Assembly: GCA_910576385.1 (NCBI GenBank) | Contig: CAJTIR010000008.1 | Coordinates: forward strand, 1-64,000 | From: Lachnospiraceae bacterium | GTDB lineage: Bacteria; Bacillota; Clostridia; Lachnospirales; Lachnospiraceae | Direction of reading: 5' to 3' | Length of the DNA: 64,000 nucleotides | Shown here: positions 45,138 to 55,134 of the stretch, piece by piece | How the letters are laid out: the number at the start of each line of letters is the position of its first letter | Position numbering within the stretch: position 1 is the first letter of the stretch | Made by a program: the position numbers and the translations under genes | The notes under the pieces: model-generated | What the model saw: only the letters and a program-made list of their open reading frames with translations | The model's database searches: none | What the model was told of the DNA's origin: nothing

Positions 45138-47516
45138 ATGAATGAAAAAGTATTTCGTACACTCGAATATAATAAAATAATCGACCTGCTCTGTGAGCAT
45201 GCCACCAGTGCATCTGGAAGAGAGCTTTGCCAACACTTAAAGCCCTCTTCCGATTTAGACTGGATTCGGCTCGCACAGCAGCAGACTTCAGATGCATTGA
45301 CTCGCATTTACCAGAAAGGTTCCCTTTCTTTTTCTGGCACACATAATCTTGGCGCTTCTCTGAAACGCCTGGAAATCGGCGGCGTTTTAAGTATTGAAGA
45401 ACTGCTTCGAGTTGCTTCTCTTTTGGAAGTGGCAAAACGGGCCAAGGCATATTCCCGCAGTGAGCGGACAGACATGAAAACAGATTCTTTAGAAGAGCTG
45501 TTTTCACAGATCGAACCCTTGACGCCCTTGTTAGAAGAGATTCGTCACTGCATCCTCTCTGAAACCGAGATTGCAGATGATGCATCTACTAATTTAAAGA
45601 ACATCCGCCGTTCTATAAAAAATATCAATGAAAAAATCCGCAGTCAGATGAACACTATGTTAAACAATAGTGATACCCGAACACACTTGCAGGATATGGT
45701 AATCACAATGCGAAACGGCCGCTACTGCCTGCCAGTCAAAGCGGAGGCAAAGGGACAGGTTCCTGGCATGATTCATGATCAGTCTGCCACAGGCTCCACC
45801 TTATTTATTGAACCAATGGCAGTCGTAAAATTGAACAATGATTTAAAAGAACTTTTCTTGAAAGAACAAGATGAGATTGAAGCAATCCTTGCCGCCTTGA
45901 GCGGTCAAGCTGCTGAATATATTCCTCAGTTGGAAAATAATTGCAAAATCTTGACAGAGTTAGACTTTATTTTTGCCAAAGGTTCTCTGGCAAAACAGTA
46001 TAATGGTACAGCACCAATGTTTAATACGAAACACCGCATTCGTATTCGCAAAGGACGACATCCTCTGCTGAACAGCCATAATGTAGTACCTATTGACATC
46101 CGTCTGGGAGATGATTTTGACCTTTTGATTGTCACTGGACCTAATACTGGGGGAAAGACTGTCTCTCTGAAAACAGTTGGCCTGTTTACTCTGATGGGGC
46201 AGGCAGGGCTGCATATTCCTGCCAATGACCGCTCTGAACTCTCTGTATTTGAGGAAGTATTTGCTGACATTGGAGATGAGCAGAGTATTGAGCAAAGCCT
46301 TAGTACTTTCTCCTCCCACATGACAAATATTATTTCCATTTTAAAAAATGTAAATGAAAATTCCTTAGTTCTCTTTGATGAATTGTGTGCCGGCACGGAT
46401 CCCACGGAAGGCGCTGCGCTTGCTATTTCTATTTTGTCAAGACTACACAATTATGGCATTCGCACGATGGCCACCACACATTACAGTGAATTAAAAGTTT
46501 TCGCTTTATCTACATCTGGAGTGGAAAATGCCTGTTGTGAATTTTCTGTAGAGACACTCAGTCCCACTTACCGGCTTCTAATCGGTATTCCAGGAAAAAG
46601 CAACGCATTTGCTATTTCTGGTAAACTTGGTCTGCCTGCGGACATTATTGAAGACGCCAAAAACCGCATGTCTGAACAAGATGAGAACTTTGAGGACTTA
46701 ATTTCTGATCTGGAAGCAAGCCGTGTTACCATAGAAAAAGAGCGCCTAGAGGCAGAACAATATCGACAGGAAACCGAGCATTTAAAACGAAAGCTCCAAG
46801 AAAAACAGGAACGACTGGACAATCAACGGGAAAAAATCATTCGTCAGGCAAACGAAGAGGCTCATGCCATTCTTAGGGAAGCGAAAGAGGTCGCTGACCA
46901 AACAATCAAAAATTTCCACAAATTCGGGCAGACAAATGCTGGAGCTAAGGAAATGGAACAAGAGCGCGGCAGGCTTCGAGGGAAAATGAAAGATCTGGAA
47001 AAGAATATTTCTCTTAAACAACAGGAACAGACATCCAGCCACAAAGTTCCAAAAAACTTACGCATTGGCGATTCTGTAAAAGTGCTAAGTCTAAACCTAA
47101 AAGGAACTGTACACACACTCCCTAATGAAAAAGGGGATTTATATGTGCAGATGGGTATTTTGCGCTCTCTGGTAAACATTCGAGATCTGGTTTTATTAGA
47201 AGAACCGTCTCCTTTCGGAAATAAGAAAAAATCCACGGGCGCAGGAAAATTAAAGATGTCAAAATCCTCCTCTATATCCACAGAGATTAACCTGATCGGA
47301 AAAACCACAGACGAGGCCATTGCTCTTTTAGATAAATACCTGGATGACGCTTATCTGGCTCATCTTCCTTCTGTACGGATAGTCCACGGCAAAGGCACCG
47401 GCGCTCTGCGCAAAGCTGTACAAAACCATTTAAAACGATTAAAATATGTAAAATCTTTCCGTCTGGGTGAATTTGGAGAGGGCGACTCTGGCGTCACCAT
47501 CGCGGAATTTAAGTAA
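45138..47516 (+). CDS. mutS2: MutS2 ATPase/endonuclease
   Basis: A 792-residue MutS2: clamp and core helices, Walker A VTGPNTGGKTVSLKT near residue 334, signature STFSSHMTNI, Walker B LVLFDELCAGTDPTEGAAL, a long coiled coil (about 520-630), a KOW-like segment and a C-terminal Smr nuclease domain (IDLIG-like EINLIGKTTDEA, VRIVHGKGTGALRKAV). MutS2 acts in ribosome rescue and suppresses recombination. Length and all domains are complete. The promoter at 44983-45011 fits. Confidence 0.95.
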   Translation: MNEKVFRTLEYNKIIDLLCEHATSASGRELCQHLKPSSDLDWIRLAQQQTSDALTRIYQKGSLSFSGTHNLGASLKRLEIGGVLSIEELLRVASLLEVAKRAKAYSRSERTDMKTDSLEELFSQIEPLTPLLEEIRHCILSETEIADDASTNLKNIRRSIKNINEKIRSQMNTMLNNSDTRTHLQDMVITMRNGRYCLPVKAEAKGQVPGMIHDQSATGSTLFIEPMAVVKLNNDLKELFLKEQDEIEAILAALSGQAAEYIPQLENNCKILTELDFIFAKGSLAKQYNGTAPMFNTKHRIRIRKGRHPLLNSHNVVPIDIRLGDDFDLLIVTGPNTGGKTVSLKTVGLFTLMGQAGLHIPANDRSELSVFEEVFADIGDEQSIEQSLSTFSSHMTNIISILKNVNENSLVLFDELCAGTDPTEGAALAISILSRLHNYGIRTMATTHYSELKVFALSTSGVENACCEFSVETLSPTYRLLIGIPGKSNAFAISGKLGLPADIIEDAKNRMSEQDENFEDLISDLEASRVTIEKERLEAEQYRQETEHLKRKLQEKQERLDNQREKIIRQANEEAHAILREAKEVADQTIKNFHKFGQTNAGAKEMEQERGRLRGKMKDLEKNISLKQQEQTSSHKVPKNLRIGDSVKVLSLNLKGTVHTLPNEKGDLYVQMGILRSLVNIRDLVLLEEPSPFGNKKKSTGAGKLKMSKSSSISTEINLIGKTTDEAIALLDKYLDDAYLAHLPSVRIVHGKGTGALRKAVQNHLKRLKYVKSFRLGEFGEGDSGVTIAEFK

Positions 47517-47527
47517 AGGAGACTTCT

Positions 47528-48229
47528 ATGGCAGCGAAACAGAAAATTCTCATTGTAGATGATGACGCCAATATTGCAGAATTGATTTCCCTCTATCTCA
47601 CCAAAGAGTGTTATGATACCCGTATGGTTCATGATGGAGAAGAGGCGCTTCAAATCTATGAACAGTATGGCCCCAACCTAATCTTGCTGGATTTAATGCT
47701 TCCAGGTATAGACGGCTATCAGGTCTGCCGAGAAATCCGCGCCAAATGTAATATTCCCATCATCATGCTCTCCGCCAAAGGTGAAATTTTTGACAAAGTT
47801 TTAGGACTGGAACTTGGAGCAGATGATTATATCATTAAACCATTTGATTCCAAGGAACTGGTCGCCCGTGTGAAAGCTGTGCTCCGCCGTTATCAACCTG
47901 TGAAAAAGGAAAGCGCGCCTGCAAACATCAAATGTGTGGAATATCCAGACCTTATTATCAATCAAAGTAATTATTCTGTCCTCTATTATGGCCGGCCCAT
48001 TGATATGCCCCCCAAGGAATTGGAGCTTTTATATTTTCTTGCTTCCTCCCCTAACCAGGTTTTTACTAGGGAACAATTATTAGACCATATCTGGGGATAT
48101 GAATACATCGGAGATACTAGAACTGTGGACGTCCATGTGAAACGCCTGCGCGAGAAAATCAAAGATCACATGACCTGGAGTCTGTCCACTGTCTGGGGGG
48201 TCGGCTATAAATTTGAGGTGAAATCGTGA
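47528..48229 (+). CDS. OmpR-family response regulator
   Basis: A 233-residue regulator with receiver (IVDDD, LILLDLMLPGIDGYQ with the phosphoacceptor Asp, Lys in DDYIIKPFD) and OmpR winged helix (PPKELELLYFLASSPNQVF, VWGVGYKF end). It follows mutS2 by 11 bp on the same strand, so it may be co-transcribed, and overlaps the kinase gene by four bases. Target unknown. Confidence 0.92.
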   Translation: MAAKQKILIVDDDANIAELISLYLTKECYDTRMVHDGEEALQIYEQYGPNLILLDLMLPGIDGYQVCREIRAKCNIPIIMLSAKGEIFDKVLGLELGADDYIIKPFDSKELVARVKAVLRRYQPVKKESAPANIKCVEYPDLIINQSNYSVLYYGRPIDMPPKELELLYFLASSPNQVFTREQLLDHIWGYEYIGDTRTVDVHVKRLREKIKDHMTWSLSTVWGVGYKFEVKS

Positions 48230-49638
48230 AACGTACCTTATACTTAAAATTACTAATTGGATATGTGATATTTGGTATTTTAGGCTTTCTCACAATCGCC
48301 ACTTTCACCTCCAGACAAACACTACACTATATCAAATCAGACAATATTTCTAACCTCTACCGAGAGTCTAACCTCCTAGCTGGGAGCTATGCTTCCAATT
48401 ACTACCGTGGTACGATGACGTTGGAGGATATCAAATTACATTTTCAGGCAGTTGCCACTTATTTGGATGCAGATATCTGGGTTATTGACGATGACGGAAC
48501 CATATTAATTAACACCAATGAAGATACAAGTCATGAAGGAAGCGTTAAAAATTTTGATATTTCCACCTTTAGCAGCAGTTATTATCAATCTGGAAACTTT
48601 TTTAACACATTTTCTGAGGAAACTTTATCTGTTTTCTCTCCAATAACGATAAACTATAAGGTTCATGGTTATCTGGTGATCCACAAACCAATCACAGATT
48701 TGGTATCACTGAAAGATGGACTGATCAATATTTCCTATATGACACTGGCAATTATTTTTCTCTGTGCTTTTGTAGTATTGGGTTTGTTTACCTTCACTGT
48801 CTATCTGCCTATCCGTAAAATAACCCAGGCTGCCAAAGAATATTCGGAGGGAAATTTTGAAACTAAGATCTCCATCCATTCGAATGATGAAATTGGCTAT
48901 CTTGCCGGCTCCATCAACTATATGGCAACAGAATTGTCTACTCTGGAAGAAGACCAACGAAAATTTATTGCAAATGTGTCGCATGATTTCCGTTCTCCAC
49001 TTACTTCGATCAAAGGATATCTTGAGGCTATTATGGATGGTACAATTCCACATGAAATGCAGGATAAATATTTAAATATTATTCTTTTTGAAACAGAACG
49101 CCTCAATAAATTGACTCAGAGTATGCTGGAACTTAACAAGTACGGCTCTAAAGGCTCTATGTTAGACATTAGCAATTTCGATATTAACAACACTATCAAG
49201 ATGGTAGTACAATCCTTTGAAGGTACCTGCAAAAAGAAAAAAATTTCTTTTGAGTTAATCCTCACTGGCCATACTTCTTTCGTATCTGCTGACATGAGCA
49301 AAGTTCAGCAAGTACTTTACAACCTGATTGACAATGCCATCAAATTCAGTCATTCAGATTCCACGATCACCATTGAGACGACTGAAAAAAATGAAAAAGT
49401 ATTTATTTCCGTCAAAGATACTGGAATTGGAATCCCCAAAGACAGTATTAAAAAAATTTGGGAACGTTTTTACAAAACAGACCTTTCCCGAGGCAAAGAC
49501 AAACGCGGTACTGGATTGGGTCTTGCTATTGTAAAGGAAATCATTTCTGCCCACAATGAAAATATCAATGTCATTAGTACGGAAGGGGTAGGAACAGAAT
49601 TTATCTTTACGCTTCCTATGTCAAAAAAAGAACTCTAA
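48226..49638 (+). CDS. Sensor histidine kinase
   Basis: A 470-residue kinase: transmembrane helix at residues 7-29, an extracytoplasmic sensor of about 130 residues, second helix near 165-190, HAMP (PIRKITQAAKEYSEGNFETKI), H-box FIANVSHDFRSPLTSIKGY, and N, G1, F and G2 boxes (NLIDNAIKFSHS, DTGIGIPKDSI, RGTGLGLAIVKEI). The start GTG overlaps the regulator stop. Ligand unknown. Confidence 0.92.
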   Translation: MKRTLYLKLLIGYVIFGILGFLTIATFTSRQTLHYIKSDNISNLYRESNLLAGSYASNYYRGTMTLEDIKLHFQAVATYLDADIWVIDDDGTILINTNEDTSHEGSVKNFDISTFSSSYYQSGNFFNTFSEETLSVFSPITINYKVHGYLVIHKPITDLVSLKDGLINISYMTLAIIFLCAFVVLGLFTFTVYLPIRKITQAAKEYSEGNFETKISIHSNDEIGYLAGSINYMATELSTLEEDQRKFIANVSHDFRSPLTSIKGYLEAIMDGTIPHEMQDKYLNIILFETERLNKLTQSMLELNKYGSKGSMLDISNFDINNTIKMVVQSFEGTCKKKKISFELILTGHTSFVSADMSKVQQVLYNLIDNAIKFSHSDSTITIETTEKNEKVFISVKDTGIGIPKDSIKKIWERFYKTDLSRGKDKRGTGLGLAIVKEIISAHNENINVISTEGVGTEFIFTLPMSKKEL

Positions 49639-49792
49639 ACTTAAATACTTGATATATGTTTTTTCTTAATATCAATCAGAGTTTTCATCATCTATGATAA
49701 AACAGCTCCATTATATACTCAAATTTTTATCACATTCTTATATTATGATAAGATCTATGGAATACTACAAACGATGAAATAGAGGGAGATTT

Positions 49793-50482
49793 ATGGAAAC
49801 GACAACTGTACTAATCGTAGAGGATGAGGCAAAATTATTGAAAACTTTATCTGATTATCTTTCGATGAACCATTATAAAGTTTATCAGGCATCAGACGGG
49901 CTAAGCGGCATACAAGAATATACGATCCACAGAGGGGAGATTGACATTGTGCTACTAGATGTCATGCTCCCCTTTGCAGATGGCTATGAGGTTCTAAAAC
50001 AAATCAGACTTTCTTCTAATGTACCTGTGATTATGTTGACCGCAAAAGAAGAAGTGGAAGATCAACTCAAAGGATTTTCCTACGGTGCAGACGATTACAT
50101 TATTAAACCCTATTCTTTGTCTGTTGTGAGAATGCACATTGAAGCTATTCTGAAACGGCTTGGCTTTAATCAAAATATACTTTATGCAGGGGATATTAAA
50201 ATTGATATAAATGCCAAAAAAGTTTATGTGAATGATACTTATGTGGAAACCACTCCCAGAGAATTTGAGCTTTTGCATATTTTGGTGAGAAATCGTGAGA
50301 CGGTTTTGACCAGAGATTTTATCTTAGATAATATCTGGGGATATCATTATGCTGGAGATGTACGAACAATCGATACATTGGTAAAACAACTTCGAAAAAA
50401 ACTAGGTAAAGCATCTTATATTCGGACAGTATATGGGGTAGGTTATTGCTTCGAGGTGAATGGAAATGAAAAAACAGATTAG
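49793..50482 (+). CDS. OmpR-family response regulator (second pair)
   Basis: A 229-residue regulator: VEDEAKLL, IVLLDVMLPFADGYE (Asp), DDYIIKPYS (Lys), and an OmpR effector (TPREFELLHILVRNRETVL, TVYGVGYCFEV). It begins 154 bp after the preceding kinase, behind its own AT-rich gap, and overlaps the next kinase gene. More AT-rich than the first pair. Confidence 0.92.
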   Translation: METTTVLIVEDEAKLLKTLSDYLSMNHYKVYQASDGLSGIQEYTIHRGEIDIVLLDVMLPFADGYEVLKQIRLSSNVPVIMLTAKEEVEDQLKGFSYGADDYIIKPYSLSVVRMHIEAILKRLGFNQNILYAGDIKIDINAKKVYVNDTYVETTPREFELLHILVRNRETVLTRDFILDNIWGYHYAGDVRTIDTLVKQLRKKLGKASYIRTVYGVGYCFEVNGNEKTD

Positions 50483-51887
50483 TTTCAGGTTATTTTTTAT
50501 CCAGTGGTTTTTTTTAGTCATAATGATTATTTTAGGGATCATTTGTTATGAACTGTTCTTCCCAGTTTATTATGATCTTATAAAAAACGCCCAAATTAAT
50601 AATGCTTATCTGGATATCAAAGATCTTGATTTGGCAAATTTAGACGATTATTCAATATTTAGCGATTACGAAGAAGAGGGGCTGACGTTTGTCATTGCTG
50701 ATGAAGATATGGAACCCATATATACTTCCCGCAATAATTCAGCATATACTGTCTACACAAATATCTCAATGAAGCTCTCTGAATTTTCAACCACTCCTGA
50801 GATCATTGAGAGAGACAGTAAACAAAAGGAAGTCACCAAGATACGAGCGAAGCTCAAACAGGATGATGTCAATTATTATATTGTCATCAAAGACACCGTG
50901 CATGGTTCTGCAAGGACAAAAATAATTGAAAAGTTTTTAATTGTCATTTTCTCAATTATTTTTGGAATTGGCAGTTTTGCTATGTTGCTTTTATCGAAAC
51001 ATTTTACTGCTCCCATTTTAAATTTGACAAACATTGCTGAAAAAATTGTAGATCACAATTTTCTGGAAAGAGCAGAAGAAAATGGAGCTTATACGGAGAT
51101 TAATCGTTTGGCAAAAAGCCTTAACCGTATCTCCGATCAATTGGCTCAAAGTATGGAGCAAGTGGAAGAAAGCCGTGATTGGCAATTACGTCAAAATGTG
51201 CGTCAAGAACGAATGGAAAAAATGCGCAAAGATTTTATTGCCAACGCCTCTCATGAATTGAAAACCCCGCTCGCTGTAATTTCCAGTCAAACCGAAATGC
51301 TTGCATTGGTAAATAAAGATGAGCAAGAATACTATCTGACTTCTATTCAAGAAGAAATAGATAAAATATCCAGTTTGGTAAGCCGTCTTTTAGATACCAC
51401 AGTTTTAGAACATCATATGGAAAATATGCTTCAAAAAACTTTGAATATGAAAGAGGTTATGGAATATATTATCATGAAATATGATGGATTAGCAAAGAAA
51501 AAAAATGTGCATATGGAGTCATTTCTCGCAGATGATTGTACGGTACATGGGGATCGGGAATATATCGAACAGGCTGTAAACAATTATATGATGAACGCCT
51601 TTGAACATACAAAATTCAGAGGCAGTATTCGCACAACTCTGCGTCGAGATGGAATGAATATTCGCGTAGGCATTTATAACACCGGAAAACAGATCCCCGC
51701 TGATGAGATTGAACATATTTGGACTGGATTCTATTCCAAAAGCCAAAAAAATCCAGAAAATCTCTCCCATGCTGGATTGGGATTATATATTGTTCAGAGT
51801 GTTGTCACTATGCACAATGGCAAATATGGTGTGGAAAATTTACCAGAAGGTGTCGAATTCTGGTTTACACTTCCGGCCGCTGAGTAA
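50466..51887 (+). CDS. Sensor histidine kinase (second pair)
   Basis: A 473-residue kinase from ATG 50466, chosen because GAGGTG lies seven bases upstream; an ATG six bases earlier is too close. Two transmembrane helices (about 10-32 and 160-182) enclose a sensor of about 125 residues. HAMP-like linker, H-box FIANASHELKTPLAVISSQ, then a sparse ATPase domain with AVNNYMMNAFEHT and SHAGLGLYIVQSV. This HELKTP kinase group often senses cell-envelope stress, but the signal here is unknown. Confidence 0.9.
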   Translation: MKKQISFRLFFIQWFFLVIMIILGIICYELFFPVYYDLIKNAQINNAYLDIKDLDLANLDDYSIFSDYEEEGLTFVIADEDMEPIYTSRNNSAYTVYTNISMKLSEFSTTPEIIERDSKQKEVTKIRAKLKQDDVNYYIVIKDTVHGSARTKIIEKFLIVIFSIIFGIGSFAMLLLSKHFTAPILNLTNIAEKIVDHNFLERAEENGAYTEINRLAKSLNRISDQLAQSMEQVEESRDWQLRQNVRQERMEKMRKDFIANASHELKTPLAVISSQTEMLALVNKDEQEYYLTSIQEEIDKISSLVSRLLDTTVLEHHMENMLQKTLNMKEVMEYIIMKYDGLAKKKNVHMESFLADDCTVHGDREYIEQAVNNYMMNAFEHTKFRGSIRTTLRRDGMNIRVGIYNTGKQIPADEIEHIWTGFYSKSQKNPENLSHAGLGLYIVQSVVTMHNGKYGVENLPEGVEFWFTLPAAE

Positions 51888-51896
51888 AATATTAGC

Positions 51897-51962
51897 ACAA
51901 TAAATAATAAGTAGCTGTAAATTCATTCTATGTGATATATGCAGATACTTATTATTTATTGT
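51897..51962. terminator. 17-bp perfect AT-rich inverted repeat between convergent genes
   Basis: ACAATAAATAATAAGTA at 51897-51913 is exactly complementary to 51946-51962, with a 32-base loop. It lies between the plus-strand kinase and the minus-strand coiled-coil gene, so it probably helps end both transcripts, although no separate T-run follows. Confidence 0.5.
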
Positions 51963-52020
51963 AATATCGTAAAATGATATATGAATATATCCATAGATCT
52001 GTTTGTTTCTATACTTTATG

Positions 52021-52890
52021 TTACAAGACAAGATCCACAGTGCCTCCCTCCATAGCAGCACCTCCTGTCAATACTGCTTCTCCAGAAAACTCTGCTAAAT
52101 TGGGCGTTATCATAGTCATTGTTCCATCAAGAGCCGCCTGCATCATCATTTCCGCTTGTTGTTCTAATTGTTCCTCCGTCAAGTGAATGGCTTCCTCACT
52201 GAGTGCTATCTCCACTCCCTCTACTGGGATATAGACAGTTCCATAATTCTGCATAGGATTATTTTCTGCAGAGCATCGCCCCATATTTTTTTGATATTCC
52301 TCATCTGCCTCATTCATTTTTCCTCGTTCCTTGAGCCGATTCATGCGACGCTTCCTGAGCAATTCCTCCATATGCTGCCGTTCTTTTTGCACTTTTTGAA
52401 CTTTGGCCATCTTCTGCTTTTGTTCCAAAACCATTTTTTTCTGCTGTACCTGATGTTTGATTTCTATCCTTTTTTTCTGTTCCTCCATCTTCTCCTGATG
52501 AGCATATCTCTTCTGAAGTTGTTCTTCTTTTTTTAGATTACGATTCTTCATCTGAGCACACTGTACCATCCGTCTGGCATGAGTAATGGCATTTGCAAGC
52601 TGCTTCTCATCAAATTGCCCACTTCCTTTCCATTTCGCCAATGAGCTTAATTTTCCCTTTGCCTGAACCATAACTCTGCCAGCACTCTGTGAATCATGCG
52701 CCAGCAAAAGGGCATTGCGTATCTCCCTTGGATTATAATTTAATTGTTTCTTAGGCATTTTCTTCTGATTGGCTTTCTTGGCGTTATTGGTTTTGTTCTT
52801 ATTCTTGGAAACATTAACATTTTGAACTTTCCCGCCTGATAATCCCACACCAGCAGAAACACCTGAAAATTGATAAGACGTTGCTTTCAT
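52021..52890 (-). CDS. Basic coiled-coil protein of unknown function
   Basis: A 289-residue protein. The N-terminus is low-complexity and Lys/Asn-rich, followed by a conserved helix (NPREIRNALLLAHDSQSA, QLANAITHARRMVQCAQMKN), a long Lys/Gln/Glu coiled coil (about 115-195) and an acidic Ala/Gly/Met-rich tail. There is no signal peptide or membrane helix. I do not recognise a named family. It sits between the two-component genes and the ribosomal operon terminator. Confidence 0.7.
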   Translation of the reverse strand: MKATSYQFSGVSAGVGLSGGKVQNVNVSKNKNKTNNAKKANQKKMPKKQLNYNPREIRNALLLAHDSQSAGRVMVQAKGKLSSLAKWKGSGQFDEKQLANAITHARRMVQCAQMKNRNLKKEEQLQKRYAHQEKMEEQKKRIEIKHQVQQKKMVLEQKQKMAKVQKVQKERQHMEELLRKRRMNRLKERGKMNEADEEYQKNMGRCSAENNPMQNYGTVYIPVEGVEIALSEEAIHLTEEQLEQQAEMMMQAALDGTMTMITPNLAEFSGEAVLTGGAAMEGGTVDLVL

Positions 52891-52997
52891 ACGGTTTCCT
52901 CCCTGAAACGATTTTCAAAACAATTTTGAATTTGGATTCCCTTCCAAACTTTTGGGTTAAAAAGAAAAATATATTGATTACATCGTCATTTTTTTCC

Positions 52998-53047
52998 AAA
53001 AAATAAACCATCAGAAAGAATACATTTCAAATATTCTTTCTAATGGT
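52998..53047 (-). terminator. Terminator of the ribosomal protein operon
   Basis: ACCATTAGAAAGAATA pairs with TATTCTTTCTGATGGT (53032-53047 with 53007-53022, one wobble) and is followed by TTATTTTTT on the minus strand, about 35 bp after the rplQ stop. Confidence 0.9.
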
Positions 53048-53080
53048 TATTTATTTACTAAATTTATGCAATTCCGATTC

Positions 53081-53617
53081 TTATACTAACTCCAGAAGAA
53101 CCTCTAACGCACCATCACCTTTACGCTGGCCGATTTTAACGATTCTGGTGTAACCACCATTACGGTCTGTATACTTTGGAGCAATTTCATCAAACAATTT
53201 GGTTGCAACGTCAATTCGCTTGGTGTTCTTCTTCTTTCCTGCGTTTTCAGCCGGAACAGATGTCACAGAATATAATACTTTGTACATCTGACGCCTTGCA
53301 TGTAAACGGGAAGGCAGATCCTTTTTAATCTTCTTCTCTACTTCATCATAAACAGTAACTTTCTTACCATCTACAACTTCCTTTACTCTCTTGCCATTCT
53401 GATCTTTACGAGGAACCTTAGCAGTAACAGTCACTTCCTCAAAATTGTCCTTTTCTTTTACTGCCATAGCAATCAAGCCTTCTGCCACCTTGCGAATCTC
53501 TTTTGCCTTAGCTTCTGTAGTAACAATTTTGCCATTGTACAATAATGCTGTCACTTGATTTCTGATCAATGCCTTTCTCTGATCAGAGGTTCTTCCTAAT
53601 TTTCTATACTTTGCCAT
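53081..53617 (-). CDS. rplQ: Ribosomal protein L17
   Basis: A 178-residue L17, last gene of the alpha operon. The family start [20 protein letters not shown] and end [20 protein letters not shown] are intact. Compared with the usual 115-130 residues it carries an insertion of about 50 residues near 60-115 ([28 protein letters not shown]), a feature I recall from Lachnospiraceae. It is separated from rpoA by the hairpin array at 53789-54124. Confidence 0.95.
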   Translation of the reverse strand: MAKYRKLGRTSDQRKALIRNQVTALLYNGKIVTTEAKAKEIRKVAEGLIAMAVKEKDNFEEVTVTAKVPRKDQNGKRVKEVVDGKKVTVYDEVEKKIKKDLPSRLHARRQMYKVLYSVTSVPAENAGKKKNTKRIDVATKLFDEIAPKYTDRNGGYTRIVKIGQRKGDGALEVLLELV

Positions 53618-53788
53618 TTTAATAATCCTCCATTTGCGGAATATCCGTCAACGCCTTTTGGTCTTACTCAACGAATACGAATCTGTTTTATGCCACTCTA
53701 TTAGGGCAATACTGATACTATGGAATACACAAGGCTTCGCCTTTTGGTCTTACAAACCCTGTCATCTATGAATTTAAAAGAACGAAAC
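53618..53788 (-). other. Intergenic leader of rplQ
   Basis: About 170 bp between the repeat array and the rplQ ATG. It contains two copies of a CCTTTTGGTCTTAC segment (about 53651 and 53738) next to short hairpins such as AGGCTTCGCCT. No gene is seen. Confidence 0.5.
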
Positions 53789-54124
53789 AGCGGAACCCAA
53801 ACTAACATTAGTAGTTCGTTGGGTAGCACCCAGGAGAAGAATTTCATTCTTCTCCGCTTATAAGCGGAACCCAAACGAACGTTAGTAGTTCGTTGGGTAG
53901 CACCCAGGCTCGGATTACTCTTCGCCTTATACTAGCGGAACCCAAACGAACGTTAGTAGTTCGTTGGGTAGCACCCAGGAGAAGAATTTCATTCTTCTCC
54001 GCTTATAAGCGGAACCCAAACGAACGTTAGTAGTTCGTTGGGTAGCACCCAGGCTCGGATTACTCTTCGCCTTATACTAGCGGAACCCAAACGAACGTTA
54101 GTAGTTCGTTTGGTATCACCCAGG
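53789..54124. repeat. Array of five 46-bp hairpin repeats with two alternating spacers
   Basis: Cores at 53789-53834, 53863-53908, 53934-53979, 54008-54053 and 54079-54124, nearly identical and with periods 74, 71, 74, 71. Each core can fold CCCAACGAAC against GTTCGTTTGGG. Spacer A (after copies 1, 3 and 5) is the hairpin GGAGAAGAAT/ATTCTTCTCC. Spacer B (after copies 2 and 4) has CTCGGATTACTCTTCGCC. The array fills the rpoA-rplQ gap. Confidence 0.92.
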
Positions 54125-54148
54125 AGAAGAATTTTATTCTTCTCCTGG
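54118..54148 (-). terminator. 14-bp perfect hairpin overlapping the rpoA stop
   Basis: CCCAGGAGAAGAAT pairs perfectly with ATTCTTCTCCTGGG around a TAA-containing loop. It encodes the last residues and stop of rpoA and is the fifth repeat's spacer A. Without a T-run it is more likely an RNA stability or processing element than a full terminator. Confidence 0.55.
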
Positions 54149-55093
54149 GTTCAGTTGTAATCCTAGTTCTTTTAATTTTGCCAATACTTCCTCTAAGGAC
54201 TTGCGTCCCAAGTTTCGAACCTTCATCATATCTTCTGGCGTCCGATTGGTCAACTCTTCAACTGTATTGATACCTGCACGCTTTAAGCAATTGTAAGAAC
54301 GAACGGACAATTCCAGTTCATCAATATTCATCTCAAGAACTTTTTCTTTTGCATTGTCCTCTTTTTCAATCATGACTTCTGCCGTTCTTGCATTTTCAGA
54401 TAAATCAATAAACAGATTTAAATGTTCACTTAAGACTTTGGCTGCCAGGCTCACTGCCTCATCTGGCTCCAAAGTACCATTTGTGTACACATCCAGAGTA
54501 AGCTTATCATAATCTGTAATCTGTCCCACACGGGTATTCTCAATCGCAAGATTTACACGCTCAATCGGAGTATAGATCGAATCCACTGCAATCACTCCAA
54601 TTGGCACATCTTCACTCTTGTTCTTGTCAGCGCTGACATATCCTCTGCCTTTGGTAATTGTTAATTCCATATACAATCTGGAATCTGTTCCCCCATTTAA
54701 ATGGGCAATTACCAAATCTGGATTTAAGACCTGGATATCTGGATCAACCTGAATATCTGCTGCTGTAACTATGCCTTCGCCTTCAAATTCAATATAAGCA
54801 ACTTTAGACTCGTTTGTTGGGCTGGTGTTTTTTAATGCCAGATTCTTGATGTTCATAATAATTTCAGTTACATCTTCTTTAACGCCTGGAATAGAACTGA
54901 ATTCATGCAAAACACCTTCGATTTTTACCTGGCTGACTGCTGCTCCTGGCAAAGAAGAAAGCATAATCCTTCTCAATGAATTGCCAAGTGTAGTACCATA
55001 GCCTCTTTCCAGTGGTTCTACGACAAATCGGCCGTACTTTTTGTCTTCTGAAATCTGCACAATTTCAATTTTCGGTTTTTCAAAATCGAACAC
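54134..55093 (-). CDS. rpoA: RNA polymerase alpha subunit
   Basis: A 319-residue alpha subunit with N-terminal dimerization domain ([40 protein letters not shown]) and C-terminal DNA-binding domain ([37 protein letters not shown]). Complete and of normal length. Its last codons form part of a hairpin repeat. Confidence 0.98.
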   Translation of the reverse strand: MFDFEKPKIEIVQISEDKKYGRFVVEPLERGYGTTLGNSLRRIMLSSLPGAAVSQVKIEGVLHEFSSIPGVKEDVTEIIMNIKNLALKNTSPTNESKVAYIEFEGEGIVTAADIQVDPDIQVLNPDLVIAHLNGGTDSRLYMELTITKGRGYVSADKNKSEDVPIGVIAVDSIYTPIERVNLAIENTRVGQITDYDKLTLDVYTNGTLEPDEAVSLAAKVLSEHLNLFIDLSENARTAEVMIEKEDNAKEKVLEMNIDELELSVRSYNCLKRAGINTVEELTNRTPEDMMKVRNLGRKSLEEVLAKLKELGLQLNPGEE

Positions 55094-55134
55094 TACAAAG
55101 TCCCTCCTTTTCGGGTATCGTTGCTTTTCATTTA

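Noticed and set aside
48706-49053. Antisense frames in the two-component genes
   Set aside because: Shadows of well-defined histidine kinase coding sequence on the other strand.
53789-54124. CRISPR array
   Set aside because: Repeats are regular, but there are only two spacer sequences, used alternately, and both cores and spacers fold as hairpins. No cas genes are present.
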